This document shows, piece by piece, positions 38,307 through 49,794 of a stretch of DNA of 64,000 nt. Where the stretch lies: assembly GCF_001305595.1 (NCBI RefSeq), contig NZ_CP012402.1:579001-643000 (forward strand), in the 5' to 3' direction. The position numbers were made by a program, and so were the translations under genes. Each line of letters begins with the position of its first letter. Position 1 is the first letter of the stretch. Source of the stretch: Azospirillum thiophilum (GTDB lineage Bacteria; Pseudomonadota; Alphaproteobacteria; Azospirillales; Azospirillaceae). The notes below the pieces were generated by a model, which did no database searches, was not told the origin of the DNA, and worked only from the letters and a program-made list of their open reading frames with translations.

Positions 38307-39509
38307 ATGCGCACACTGCTTCTCGCCGGCGCCGCCCTGGCCGCCCTGGCCTCCGGCACCGCCCAGGCCCAGATGTCCGACAACGTCATCAAGATCGGCA
38401 TGCTGTCCGACCGCTCCGGCATCTACGCCGACATCAACGGCGAAGGGTCGGCGATCGCCGCCCGGATGGCGGCCGAGGAGTTCGGCAATGCCGTCAACGG
38501 CACCAAGATCGAGATCATCGTCGGCGACCACCAGAACAAGGCGGACATCGCCGCCAACCTGGCCCGCCAGTGGATCGACACCGAGAAGGTCGACGTCGTC
38601 GGCGACGTGCCGAACTCGGCCGCCGCGCTGGCGGTGCAGGCGATCACGCGGGACAAGAAGCGCCTCTTCCTGATGTCCGGCCCCGGTTCGACCGACCTGA
38701 CCGGCAAGGAATGCAGCCCCTACGGCTTCCAGTGGACCTGGGACAACCATTCCGTGGCCTCCGCCACCGCCCGCGCGCTGGTCGAGCAGGGCCGCAAGAG
38801 CTGGTTCTTCATCACCGCCGACTATGCCTTCGGCCATTCGCTGGAAGCCGAGGCGGTCAACACGGTCAAGCAGCTCGGCGGCACCATCAAGGGCAGCGTG
38901 CGCCATCCGCTGGGCGCGTCCGACTTCTCCTCCTACCTGCTGCAGGCGCAGGCGTCGGGTGCCGAGGTGGTGGCCTTCGCCAATGCCGGCGGCGACACCA
39001 TCAATGCCGTCAAGCAGGCGGCCGAGTTCGGCATTCCCCAGGGCGGCCAGACGCTTGCCGGCCTGTTGCTGAACGTCAACGACATCCATGCGCTCGGGCT
39101 GGAGACCGCGCAGAGCCTGATGTTCGCCAACTCCTTCTATTGGGACATGACCGACGAGACCCGCGCCTGGTCGAAGAAGTTCGAGGAGCGCACCGGGCGC
39201 AAGCCGTCGATGAACCAGGCCGGCGTCTATTCGGCGGTCCGGCATTACCTGAAGGCGGTCAAGGAGGCCGGCACCGACGATACCGACAAGGTGGCGGCCA
39301 AGATGCGGTCCATGCCGATCACCGACATGATGATGAAGGACGCGAAGATCGCCGCCAACGGCCGGATCCTCAACGACATGTATCTGGCCCAGGTGAAGAC
39401 GCCGGCCGAATCCAAGTATGCCTGGGACTATTTCAAGATCGTCAAGACGGTTCCCGCCGCGCAGGCCTACATCGACCCGAAGGCCAGCGGCTGCCCGCTG
39501 GTCAAGTGA
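38307..39509 (+). CDS. ABC transporter substrate-binding protein, paralogue without its own permease genes
   Basis: Periplasmic receptor of 400 residues with a signal peptide (about 22 residues, cut near AQAQ) and the Peripla_BP_6 fold (VIKIGMLSDRSGIYADINGEGS). It is clearly related to the receptor at 1263-2504, sharing SWFFITADYAFGHSLE, VRHPLGASDFSSYLLQAQ and the C-terminal CPLVK. No permease or ATPase genes follow; the downstream DNA ends in terminator hairpins. It may therefore dock onto the LivFGHM-type transporter encoded at 2.5-5.9 kb or a transporter elsewhere. Expected cargo is the beta-hydroxy or related acid degraded by the operon. Confidence 0.9.
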   Translation: MRTLLLAGAALAALASGTAQAQMSDNVIKIGMLSDRSGIYADINGEGSAIAARMAAEEFGNAVNGTKIEIIVGDHQNKADIAANLARQWIDTEKVDVVGDVPNSAAALAVQAITRDKKRLFLMSGPGSTDLTGKECSPYGFQWTWDNHSVASATARALVEQGRKSWFFITADYAFGHSLEAEAVNTVKQLGGTIKGSVRHPLGASDFSSYLLQAQASGAEVVAFANAGGDTINAVKQAAEFGIPQGGQTLAGLLLNVNDIHALGLETAQSLMFANSFYWDMTDETRAWSKKFEERTGRKPSMNQAGVYSAVRHYLKAVKEAGTDDTDKVAAKMRSMPITDMMMKDAKIAANGRILNDMYLAQVKTPAESKYAWDYFKIVKTVPAAQAYIDPKASGCPLVK

Positions 39510-39528
39510 CGCTCGCCAGGTGATGTCC

Positions 39529-39578
39529 GGGGCCGTTCGAACGGCGGCCCCGCCTTTCCCCCGCCGCTCTTGCGGGGG
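39529..39578 (+). terminator. Tandem terminator-like hairpins
   Basis: Two hairpins follow the binding-protein gene: GGGGCC/GGCCCC around GTTCGAACGGC (39529-39551), followed by GCCTTTCCC, and CCCCCGC/GCGGGGG (39558-39578). They mark the end of the sigma-54 operon. Confidence 0.65.
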
Positions 39579-39682
39579 ACACCGGTTTCAATGGCCGCGG
39601 CCGTCCCCATCTCTACGGCTCCCGTCCGCGGCACACCGCTGCGGCCGGGATGTGTCATCCGCAGCCGGCAGGGAAGGGAACG

Positions 39683-40546
39683 ATGAGCAACCTCAGCAAA
39701 GTCCTCGGCGTCATCATGGCCAACGGGCTCGGCGGCCACACCGGCCGGGGGCCGGCCTTCGCCGCCGCGATGCCCCTGCTCCTCGGCAAGAAGGGCAGGA
39801 AGAAGATGAAGGGCAAGTACGGCCACGGCTATGGCATGCCCCATGCTGCGGCCGGCGGCTCGGGACTTTTGCAGAAGGCGGGCCTCGCCTCGCTCGCCTA
39901 TCTCGCCTACCGGGCCTACCAGGACAGCCGGACGCCGGCCGCTCCGGGCCATCACCCATCGGGGCAGCCATCGGGGCCGGCTCCGGCTCCGGCTCCGTCG
40001 GCGGGCGGACCGCTGGGGGGCATCCTCGACCGGCTGGGGCTCGGCGGTGTGCTGGGCGGCGCGCTGGGCGGCGGTGCCGGGGGCGGCACAGTGGGCGGTG
40101 CACTGGGCGGCATATTGGGCGGAGCGGCAGGAAAGGCCGGCGGCGGCGGCCTCGGCGACCGTCTGGCAGGCGTGCTGCGCGGCGGCCCGCCGGAACCGGA
40201 TCTCGGCGACGCCAAGGCGCTTCTGCTGATCCGCGCGATGATCGCGGCGGCCAATGCCGACGGCCGGATCTCGCCCGACGAGCAGCGGCGCATTCTCGAC
40301 AGCCTCGACGCTGCCCAGGCCGAGCCGGAGGACCGCCGCATCGTCGAGGCCGAGCTGCGGGCGCCGCGGCCGCTGGACGAGATCGTCCGCGACGTCCACG
40401 ATCCCGAGACGGCCGAACAGGTCTATCTGGCGTCCGAACTGGCGGTGCGCGGCGGCAGCGAGGTCGACCGCCAGTATCTTGCCTATCTCGCCTCCCGGCT
40501 CGGCCTGTCCGAGGACAGCCGCCGCGAGATCGATTCGATGGTCTGA
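39683..40546 (+). CDS. DUF533/TerB-like protein with glycine-rich linker
   Basis: A 287-residue protein. The first 100 residues contain a basic stretch (LLGKKGRKKMKGKYG) and a His/Pro-rich segment, then a long Gly-rich low-complexity region (LGLGGVLGGALGGGAGGGTVGG and onward) resembling glycine-zipper motifs, and a C-terminal TerB-like helical domain typical of DUF533/YebE (LLLIRAMIAAANADGRISPDEQRRIL, VYLASELAVRGGSEVDRQYLAYLASRLGL). The ATG follows AGGGAAGGG. DUF533 proteins are inner-membrane-associated and of unknown function; Gly-zipper stretches often insert in membranes. It stands alone between two unrelated units. Confidence 0.85.
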   Translation: MSNLSKVLGVIMANGLGGHTGRGPAFAAAMPLLLGKKGRKKMKGKYGHGYGMPHAAAGGSGLLQKAGLASLAYLAYRAYQDSRTPAAPGHHPSGQPSGPAPAPAPSAGGPLGGILDRLGLGGVLGGALGGGAGGGTVGGALGGILGGAAGKAGGGGLGDRLAGVLRGGPPEPDLGDAKALLLIRAMIAAANADGRISPDEQRRILDSLDAAQAEPEDRRIVEAELRAPRPLDEIVRDVHDPETAEQVYLASELAVRGGSEVDRQYLAYLASRLGLSEDSRREIDSMV

Positions 40547-40660
40547 CCGGCGCGGCCCGGCACCCGCGTCGTCGGCCGATGGACTGCGCGGGCGTACTGC
40601 CGTAGCGTGGGAGGAAAGGCCGGCCGCGCCCGCGCCGCCCTTCCAGCAAAAGAGACCGTG

Positions 40661-41500
40661 ATGGCCGACCGCCGCCAAGCCCGCGCCGTGTTCTCCGACC
40701 TCCACCGGGACGGCTGTTTCGTCATTCCCAATCCGTGGGATGCCGGCAGCGCGCTGATGCTGGAAAATCTCGGCTTCCGCGCCCTGGCCACCACCTCGGC
40801 GGGGTTCGCCTTCTCGCGCGGGCTGCCCGATGCCGATTGGGCGGTGCCGTGCGCGGACATGCTGTCCCACATCGCCGACATCGTCCGGGCGACCGCCCTG
40901 CCGGTGAACGCCGACTTCGAATCCGGCTATGCCCATGACCTCGACGGGCTGGCCCGCAATTTGCGGCTCTGTGCCGACACCGGCGTCGCCGGCCTGTCGG
41001 TGGAGGACGCCACCGGCGATCCGTCGAAGCCGCTGTATGATTTCACTCACGCCGTCGAGCGGATCGCCGCGGCGGCGGAGGCGCTGCGCGGCACTGGCAT
41101 CCTGCTGACCGCCCGCTGCGAAGCCCTGCTGGTCGACCACCCGGCGGCCGTCGAGGAGGTGCTGCGCCGGCTGCCGGCCTATGCGGCGGCGGGAGCCGAC
41201 GTCCTCTATGCGCCGGGCCTGCGCACGCCGGACATCATCGAGGCGGCGGTCGCTGCGGTGGGGCCGAAGCCGCTCAACCTGCTGGTCTCCGCGCCGATCG
41301 GCCTGACGGTTGAGCAGATCGCCGGACTGGGCGTGCGGCGGATCAGCCTTGGCAGCGCGCTGAGCCGCGCCGCGTGGGGCGGCTTCCTGCGTGCGGCGCG
41401 CATGCTGGCCGACGAGGGCCGTTTCGACGCCCTGGCCGAGGCCGAGCCGTTCGACGCCCTCAACGGGTTCTTCCGGACGCACGGCCGAAGCCCCGGTTGA
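40661..41500 (+). CDS. Isocitrate lyase/PEP mutase superfamily protein
   Basis: A 279-residue TIM-barrel enzyme of the PEP-mutase/isocitrate-lyase superfamily. It shows FVIPNPWDAGSALMLENLGFRALATTSAGFAF at the N-terminus, the acidic Mg-binding region LPVNADFESGYAHD, AGLSVEDATGDPSKPLYD and LLTARCEALL, where the catalytic Cys of methylisocitrate lyase (KRCGH) is absent. Members without that motif include oxaloacetate decarboxylase/2-pyruvate-lyase-like and phosphonopyruvate hydrolase-like enzymes, so the reaction is open. It sits 114 bases after the DUF533 gene with no clear partner. Confidence 0.85.
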   Translation: MADRRQARAVFSDLHRDGCFVIPNPWDAGSALMLENLGFRALATTSAGFAFSRGLPDADWAVPCADMLSHIADIVRATALPVNADFESGYAHDLDGLARNLRLCADTGVAGLSVEDATGDPSKPLYDFTHAVERIAAAAEALRGTGILLTARCEALLVDHPAAVEEVLRRLPAYAAAGADVLYAPGLRTPDIIEAAVAAVGPKPLNLLVSAPIGLTVEQIAGLGVRRISLGSALSRAAWGGFLRAARMLADEGRFDALAEAEPFDALNGFFRTHGRSPG

Positions 41501-41537
41501 GTGGGGCGCGCATCGCTCCGGTCCGCGGGAGCGGCCT

Positions 41538-42431
41538 TCAGACTGAAACTCTCATGAAGTCGATAAAAGCCCTCACGGAAGCAGGCATGTGCGTCCGTTC
41601 TGAGTAGTAGAGATGAAAACCCGGGAAAACTCTGCACAAGGGTTCCAATACCCGGACAAGTTTTCCATTTTCAAGGAAAGGCATTACGAAATCTTCAATC
41701 AGGTAGGCCAGTCCAAGCCCTTCGCACGCTGCCGCCAAAAGAAGATCCGTATCATTGGCAGTCAGCACATTCTCGACATCGATATCGATCACACCATCGA
41801 CGTCGGCGAACCGCCATGGGTACAGAACTCCGGTATCTTTCCATTTGTAGGTAAGGCACATGTGGTCTTTCAGATCGGCCAGGATTTCGGGCCGCCGCCG
41901 GCCGGCGAAATAGGACGGGGAGCCGACAACCGCCATTCGAAGATCGGGCGTGATGCGAACTGCGACCATATCGCGACTGATTTGACCGCCGATGCGGACA
42001 CCGGCATCGAAGCCCTGCGCAACCACATCCGTAATGTCGTTGTCGATCGCCAGATCCAGGCGGATCTCCGGGTAAGTGGATCGGAACCGCGCCAGTCTGG
42101 GCAGGATGGCAATCCGTGCCGCGATGCTCGGCAGGTTGACCCGCACCACGCCTTTTGGCGTTTCCTGATAGGCTCCGACCGCCAGAACGGCCTCGTCCAT
42201 GCCCGTCATCATCGGCGTGACGCGATCGTAGAGAACGCGCCCTGCTTCCGTCAGTCCGACACTCCGGGTCGTCCGGTTGAGAAGGCGCACGCCAAGGCGG
42301 CTTTCAAGAGATCGGACTGTGCGGCTCAGCGCCGACGGCGACATCGCGAGCCGCCTGGCAGCGCGCCCGAACGCCCGTTCCTGGCAGACGGTGACGAACG
42401 CCTTCAACTGCGTGAATTCCGTTCCGTTCAT
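41538..42431 (-). CDS. LysR-family transcriptional regulator
   Basis: A 297-residue LysR regulator with the HTH QERAFGRAARRLAMSPSALSRTVRSLESRLGVRLLNRTTRSVGLTEAG and a substrate domain (GVVRVNLPSIAARIAILPRLARFRSTYPEIRLDLAIDN). The wording is that of the large branch that controls divergent oxidoreductase genes. The start is set at the ATG that begins MNGTEFTQLKAF; no strong ribosome site is seen. It is divergent from the alcohol dehydrogenase gene with 144 bases between starts, the classical arrangement for direct regulation. Lower GC and more A/T codons than neighbours suggest it may have been acquired. Confidence 0.9.
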   Translation of the reverse strand: MNGTEFTQLKAFVTVCQERAFGRAARRLAMSPSALSRTVRSLESRLGVRLLNRTTRSVGLTEAGRVLYDRVTPMMTGMDEAVLAVGAYQETPKGVVRVNLPSIAARIAILPRLARFRSTYPEIRLDLAIDNDITDVVAQGFDAGVRIGGQISRDMVAVRITPDLRMAVVGSPSYFAGRRRPEILADLKDHMCLTYKWKDTGVLYPWRFADVDGVIDIDVENVLTANDTDLLLAAACEGLGLAYLIEDFVMPFLENGKLVRVLEPLCRVFPGFHLYYSERTHMPASVRAFIDFMRVSV

Positions 42432-42575
42432 TATGGCGGCCCAATGCAATACTTCATGCCGGATAGGTACCATACACAGGCATAATTGCGAGCTGCATAG
42501 TCCTCCCGATGACACGCAGGGCGTCCGACATGGTGCCGGACGCCGTGCGTGGTCAGGGATGGGATGGAGCGGCAA

Positions 42576-43595
42576 ATGACGACGATGAAACGCTGGGAAA
42601 TCGATGCGATAGGCAAGCAGAGCCTCAGGCTGAACGATGTCGGGATCCCCCGGCCCGGCCTGCGGGAGGTTCTGGTGAGGGTCAATGCGGTGGCGCTGAA
42701 CTATCGCGACAAGATGGTCGTCGAGACCGGCCGCGGGCTGCCGCTGACATTCCCTTTCACGCCCGGCTCCGACCTTGCCGGCGAAGTGGTGGCGCTCGGC
42801 GAAGGCGCAAGCCGCTTCGGATTGGGCATGAAGGTCATCTCCACGCCGACCCCGGACTGGATCGACGGGTTGCGTGCCGGTACCGCCCGCAAGCCTGCGT
42901 ATCAAACCCTGGGCGGCTTTTATCCGGGTGTGCTTGCCGAGTATGTCGCCATGCCGGAGGAATGGTTCGCCCCGTCGCCGGAAACGCTCGAGCCATGGCA
43001 GGCCTGCGCGCTTCCGGTCGCCGGCCTCACGGCCTGGTTTGCGCTTGTCGAGCGGGCCGGGGTACAGGCGGGCGACACGGTTCTGATCCCCAGCACGGGC
43101 GGGGTCGCGCTTTTCGGAATGCAGATCGCCAAGGCCAACGGTGCCAGGGTGATCGTCTGCGGTCAGCCTGAATACGAGGCACGCGCGAAGGCGCTCGGCG
43201 CGGATCATTTCATCGACGCCGGCAGCGACTGGGTGGAAGCCGTCTACCGGCTCACCTCCGAGCGCGGCGTGGATATCGTGCTGGAGGTCATCGGCGGCAA
43301 ACATCTCGGTCGGTCAGTGCAGGTCACGGCGGTGGGTGGCCGTGTCTGTCAGATCGGCGCGCTCGACGGCTGGGACATCCAGGCACCCGCAATGCCCTTG
43401 ATGCTCAAGGACATCACGATCCATGGGATCGGAACCGGCAGCAGAAGGGCTCTGGAGCGGCTGGTCCGTGCGGTCGATCGAACGGGCATCAAGCCGGTCG
43501 TCGACTCCCGCTATCCGCTCGCCGACCTTCCTGCCGCGTTCGACCGTCTGGACCGGGGACCATTCGGCAAGATCGTCATCGACGTCATGTCATAG
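42576..43595 (+). CDS. MDR-family NAD(P)-dependent alcohol dehydrogenase/quinone-reductase-like protein
   Basis: A 339-residue medium-chain dehydrogenase. The N-terminal domain shows EVLVRVNAVALNYRDKMVVETG and FTPGSDLAGEVVALGEGASRF, and the Rossmann domain has AGDTVLIPSTGGVALFGMQIAKANGARVI. The catalytic zinc ligands of classical ADHs (Cys-x-H-E) are not seen, and LNYRD suggests the zinc-free quinone-reductase or enoyl-reductase side of the superfamily. The ATG at 42576 follows ATGGAGCGGC; another ATG lies 3 codons later. It is divergent from a LysR gene that probably controls it. Confidence 0.88.
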   Translation: MTTMKRWEIDAIGKQSLRLNDVGIPRPGLREVLVRVNAVALNYRDKMVVETGRGLPLTFPFTPGSDLAGEVVALGEGASRFGLGMKVISTPTPDWIDGLRAGTARKPAYQTLGGFYPGVLAEYVAMPEEWFAPSPETLEPWQACALPVAGLTAWFALVERAGVQAGDTVLIPSTGGVALFGMQIAKANGARVIVCGQPEYEARAKALGADHFIDAGSDWVEAVYRLTSERGVDIVLEVIGGKHLGRSVQVTAVGGRVCQIGALDGWDIQAPAMPLMLKDITIHGIGTGSRRALERLVRAVDRTGIKPVVDSRYPLADLPAAFDRLDRGPFGKIVIDVMS

Positions 43596-43720
43596 ACTGC
43601 GCCGCGGCCCGGCTTGCGGGATGAGGTCCGGCGCTTGCTGCCCCGCCGGACCGATGCGCAAGCCCCGCCGCCGAATTCCGCATCCCGATTGATCCAGGTC
43701 AAAGGCGGTCGCAGCGCTGC

Positions 43721-43738
43721 GTACTAGTATACTAGTAC
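43721..43738. promoter_or_regulatory. 18-bp perfect palindrome, probable operator of the kdgT-kduI-kduD genes
   Basis: GTACTAGTATACTAGTAC is perfectly self-complementary and is one of the few AT-rich sites in the 236 bases upstream of kdgT, 93 bases before its ATG. GntR/FadR-type regulators of uronate genes bind short palindromes centred on TATA or GTATAC, as here. No GntR gene is present nearby, so the repressor would be encoded elsewhere. Confidence 0.7.
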
Positions 43739-43831
43739 ACACCAAGCCACCGCGGCGAACCGGCCGCACGCTCCCGGCGGACAAACCCGAAGCGGACCAG
43801 CCCAGAGCGGGCAACTCAGGAGCCCAGCGCC

Positions 43832-44854
43832 ATGAACATCAAGAAGCGCATCGACCGCATCCCCGGCGGGATGATGATCGTTCCCCTGTTTCTCGGGGCG
43901 TGCCTCAACACCTTCGCGCCCACCACCGGCAAGTTCTTCGGGTCCTTCACCAACGGGCTGATCACCGGCACGCTGCCGATCCTGTCGGTCTGGTTCTTCT
44001 GCATCGGCGCCAGCATCAGCCTGAAGGCCACCCCGCTGGTGCTGCGCAAGAGCGGCGTCCTGGTCTCGGTCAAGATCATCACCGCCGCGCTGGCCGGCGT
44101 CGTCGCCTCCTGGTTCATCCCGACCGAGGGCATCAGCTCGGGCTTCCTCACCGGCCTGTCGGTGCTGGCGATCATCGCCGCGATGAACGACACCAACGGC
44201 GGCATGTACATGGCGCTGATGCAGCAGTACGGCACCAAGGAGGAGGCCGGCGCCTTCTGCCTGATGTGCCTGGAATCCGGCCCCTTCATGACCATGGTCA
44301 CGCTGGGCATCGCCGGTCTGGCCGTCTTCCCGTGGCAGACCATGGTCGGTGCGCTGCTGCCCTTCGTCATCGGCTTCGCGCTCGGCAACCTCGACAAGGA
44401 TCTGCGTGCCTTCTTCACCCAGGGCGTCGGCGTGATGGTGCCCTTCTTCGCCTTCGCGCTGGGCAACAACCTGAACTTCACGACGATCCTGAACACCGGC
44501 CTGCTCGGCATCGTGCTCGGCGTCGGCGTCATCATCGTCACCGGCACCACGCTGGTCCTGGCCGACATCTTCCTGGCCAAGGGCAACGGCACCGCCGGCA
44601 TCGGCGCCGCCTCCACCGCCGGGGCCGCCGTCACCGTCCCGCCGATCATCGCCTCGATCGAGCCGTCCTTCGCCCCGAGCGCCCCGGCCGCCACCGCCCT
44701 GGTCGCCACCAGCGTCGTCGTCACCGCCTTGCTGACCCCGCCGCTGACCGCCTGGTGGGCCCGCCGCTTCGGCGTGCTGTCGCCCCGCTACCTGGCCGCC
44801 GAGGCCGCCAAGGCCGGCACCCCGGTTTCCACCCAGGCCGTTGCCGCCGAGTGA
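43832..44854 (+). CDS. kdgT: 2-keto-3-deoxygluconate permease
   Basis: Inner-membrane symporter of 340 residues with about ten hydrophobic helices, length normal for KdgT. Family wording is strong: [22 protein letters not shown] at the N-terminus, [63 protein letters not shown] and [23 protein letters not shown]. It imports 2-keto-3-deoxygluconate or related pectin/uronate breakdown products to feed the two enzymes that follow. Expression probably depends on the palindrome upstream. Confidence 0.95.
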   Translation: MNIKKRIDRIPGGMMIVPLFLGACLNTFAPTTGKFFGSFTNGLITGTLPILSVWFFCIGASISLKATPLVLRKSGVLVSVKIITAALAGVVASWFIPTEGISSGFLTGLSVLAIIAAMNDTNGGMYMALMQQYGTKEEAGAFCLMCLESGPFMTMVTLGIAGLAVFPWQTMVGALLPFVIGFALGNLDKDLRAFFTQGVGVMVPFFAFALGNNLNFTTILNTGLLGIVLGVGVIIVTGTTLVLADIFLAKGNGTAGIGAASTAGAAVTVPPIIASIEPSFAPSAPAATALVATSVVVTALLTPPLTAWWARRFGVLSPRYLAAEAAKAGTPVSTQAVAAE

Positions 44855-44864
44855 CGCACATCCC

Positions 44865-44901
44865 GGCCCCGGCAGTCCCCCACGGGAGGGCAGCCGGGGC
44901 C
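44865..44901 (+). terminator. Terminator-like hairpin between kdgT and kduI
   Basis: GGCCCCGGC / GCCGGGGCC form a perfect 9-base stem around a 19-base loop, followed within seven bases by GATTTTACC. It could end part of the kdgT transcripts and lower or separate expression of the downstream enzyme genes, which begin 60 bases later. Confidence 0.65.
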
Positions 44902-44961
44902 GCCCGATTTTACCCGGGCGTCCGCGCCAGCCGCGCCGCCCGCCCTGAGAGGACCGCCGCC

Positions 44962-45798
44962 ATGAAAATCTCCACCCGCTACGACACCCATCCGGCCGAC
45001 GCGCGCGGCTACGACACCCAGACCCTGCGCGACCGTTTCCTCATCGAATCGATCTTCCAGCCCGACGACATCGTCCTGACCTACAGCCATGTCGACCGCG
45101 TCGTCGCCGGCGGCGCCATGCCGGTGTCCGCCCCGCTCGCCCTGGTGTCGGCCAAGGAGATCGGCAGCGACACGTTCCTGGAGCGTCGCGAGCTCGGCCT
45201 GTTCAACGTCGGCGGTGCCGGGCGGGTGACGGTCGACGGCAGCGTCTACGACCTCGACACCCGCGACGCGCTCTATGTCGCCATGGGCAGCGTCGACGTC
45301 CGCTTCGAGAGCCTGGACCCTGCCAGCCCGGCCAAGTTCTATCTGGTCAGCACGCCGGCCCATGCCCGGTTCGAGACGATGAAGATCTCGGCCGCCCAGG
45401 CCAAGACCCGCAATCTCGGCGAGACGGCGACCGGCAACAAGCGGACCCTCTACCAGATGATCCACCCCGACGTGGTGCGCACCGCGCAGCTGGTCATGGG
45501 GCTGACCATGCTGGAAAACGGCAACATGTGGAACAGCATGCCCTGCCACACCCACGAGCGGCGCTGCGAGGTCTATTTCTACTTCGACCTGCCGGAGAGC
45601 GCGCGGCTGTTCCACGTCATGGGCGAGCCGACCGAGACCCGCCACATCATGGTCGCCAACGAGCAGGCGGTGATCTCGCCCTCCTGGTCGATCCATTGCG
45701 GCGTCGGCACCCACAATTACTCGTTCATCTGGGCGATGGGCGGCGACAACCAGACCTTCGACGACATGGACCAGGTTGCCCTGGCCGACATGCGCTGA
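44962..45798 (+). CDS. kduI: 5-dehydro-4-deoxy-D-glucuronate isomerase
   Basis: A 278-residue cupin enzyme that converts 5-keto-4-deoxyuronate to 2,5-diketo-3-deoxygluconate in pectin and uronate catabolism. The length is the family standard. The zinc-binding cupin motif appears as NSMPCHTHERRCEVYFYFDLPE, with a later His in SPSWSIHCGVGTHNYSFIWAMGGDNQTFDDMD, and the N-terminus RYDTHPADARGYDTQTLRDRFLIE is typical. The ATG follows GAGAGGACC. kduD begins 16 bases downstream, so the pathway steps are encoded in order. Confidence 0.96.
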   Translation: MKISTRYDTHPADARGYDTQTLRDRFLIESIFQPDDIVLTYSHVDRVVAGGAMPVSAPLALVSAKEIGSDTFLERRELGLFNVGGAGRVTVDGSVYDLDTRDALYVAMGSVDVRFESLDPASPAKFYLVSTPAHARFETMKISAAQAKTRNLGETATGNKRTLYQMIHPDVVRTAQLVMGLTMLENGNMWNSMPCHTHERRCEVYFYFDLPESARLFHVMGEPTETRHIMVANEQAVISPSWSIHCGVGTHNYSFIWAMGGDNQTFDDMDQVALADMR

Positions 45799-45814
45799 AC
45801 CGGAGACGAAGACC

Positions 45815-46573
45815 ATGAGCACTTCATTCGACCTGAGCGGCAAGGTGGCGCTGGTCACCGGCGCCAACACCGGAATCGGCCAGGGCATCGCCGTGGCGCT
45901 GGCCACTGCCGGCGCCGACATCGCCGCCGTCGACGTCGTGTCGCTGGACGAAACCAAGGTGCTGGTCGAGGCGACCGGCCGCCGGTTCCACGCCATCCAC
46001 GCCGATTTGACCAGCATCGCCCCGGTGGCGGGGCTGGTCGAGGAAACCGTGGGCACGCTCGGCCAGCTCGACATCCTGGTCAACAATGCCGGGACCATCC
46101 GCCGTGCCGACGCCGTCGACTTCAGCGAAGCCGACTGGGATCTGGTGATGAACCTCAACATCAAGACGGTGTTCTTCCTCTGCCAGGCATTCGGCCGCTA
46201 CGCCATCGGCCAGGGACGCAAGGGCAAGATCGTCAACATCGCCTCGATGCTGTCCTTCCAGGGCGGCATCCGCGTGCCGTCCTACACCGCGTCCAAGAGC
46301 GGCGTCGCCGGCATCACCAGGCTGCTGGCCTGCGAGTGGGCGTCGAAGGGCATCAACGTCAACGCCATCGCGCCGGGCTACGTCGCCACCAACAACACCG
46401 CCGCGCTGCGTGCCGACGAGAACCGCAGCGCCGAGATCCTGGGCCGCATCCCGGCCGGGCGCTGGAGCCTGCCGTCGGACATCGGCGGCCCGGCGGTGTT
46501 CCTGTCCTCGGACGCCGCCGACTACATCCACGGCACCATCCTGCCGGTCGACGGCGGCTGGCTGGCCCGCTGA
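45815..46573 (+). CDS. kduD: 2-dehydro-3-deoxy-D-gluconate 5-dehydrogenase
   Basis: A 252-residue short-chain dehydrogenase that reduces 2,5-diketo-3-deoxygluconate to 2-keto-3-deoxygluconate. The cofactor motif TGANTGIGQG, NNAGTIRRADAVDFSEADWD, the Ser (IASMLSFQGGIRVPSYTASKSG with Tyr-x3-Lys) and GINVNAIAPGYVATNNTAALRAD are the KduD hallmarks. It follows kduI closely with CCGGAGACG as ribosome site. The kinase and aldolase for the next steps (kdgK, kdgA) are not in the window. Confidence 0.95.
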   Translation: MSTSFDLSGKVALVTGANTGIGQGIAVALATAGADIAAVDVVSLDETKVLVEATGRRFHAIHADLTSIAPVAGLVEETVGTLGQLDILVNNAGTIRRADAVDFSEADWDLVMNLNIKTVFFLCQAFGRYAIGQGRKGKIVNIASMLSFQGGIRVPSYTASKSGVAGITRLLACEWASKGINVNAIAPGYVATNNTAALRADENRSAEILGRIPAGRWSLPSDIGGPAVFLSSDAADYIHGTILPVDGGWLAR

Positions 46574-46653
46574 GCATCTCCCCCCTGCAGATCCCCTCTC
46601 CCCCGCTGATCCCTTCTCCCCTGCAAGATCCCCTCTCCCCCCCGGGGAGAGGG

Positions 46654-49325
<2,672 letters not shown>

Positions 49326-49338
49326 AGGAGCAAGCCCG

Positions 49339-49794
49339 ATGCGATCGACACCCATGCGGCTTACCCAGGGCCAGTTCTCCTTCCTGCCCGACCTGACGGT
49401 GGGCGAGATCACCGCGCAGGTCCAATATGCCCTCGACCAGGGCTGGGCGGTGGCGGTGGAGTTCACCGACGACCCGCACCCGCGCAACAGCTATTGGACG
49501 ATGTGGGGCAACCCGATGTTTGACCTGCGCGACGCCAAGGGCGTGACGATGGAGATCGACGCCTGCCGCACCGCCCATCCCGACCACTACGTCAAGGTGC
49601 TGGCCTTCGACGGCTCGGAGGGGTTCGAGACGGTGCGCATGTCCTTCCTGGTCAACCGCCCGGCGGTCGAGCCCGGTTTCGAGCTGCTGCGCGCCGAGGG
49701 GCCGGGCCGGCGCATCGGCTACACGGTGCGCAGCTACGCCACCGGCCGCCCGGCGGGGGAGCGCTATGGTACGGGGACCGGTCATGGCGGCTGA
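49339..49794 (+). CDS. cbbS: Ribulose-1,5-bisphosphate carboxylase small chain
   Basis: RuBisCO small subunit of 151 residues. It shows [60 protein letters not shown] and [11 protein letters not shown], with the C-terminal extension (residues about 110-150) characteristic of red-type small subunits, which forms the beta-hairpins lining the central channel of the hexadecamer. It starts 13 bases after cbbL with GAAGGAG and overlaps the start of cbbX. Confidence 0.97.
   Translation: MRSTPMRLTQGQFSFLPDLTVGEITAQVQYALDQGWAVAVEFTDDPHPRNSYWTMWGNPMFDLRDAKGVTMEIDACRTAHPDHYVKVLAFDGSEGFETVRMSFLVNRPAVEPGFELLRAEGPGRRIGYTVRSYATGRPAGERYGTGTGHGG

Noticed and set aside
40661..41500. Calling the enzyme methylisocitrate lyase (PrpB)
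   Set aside because: The KRCGH catalytic motif is absent and there are no other prp genes nearby.
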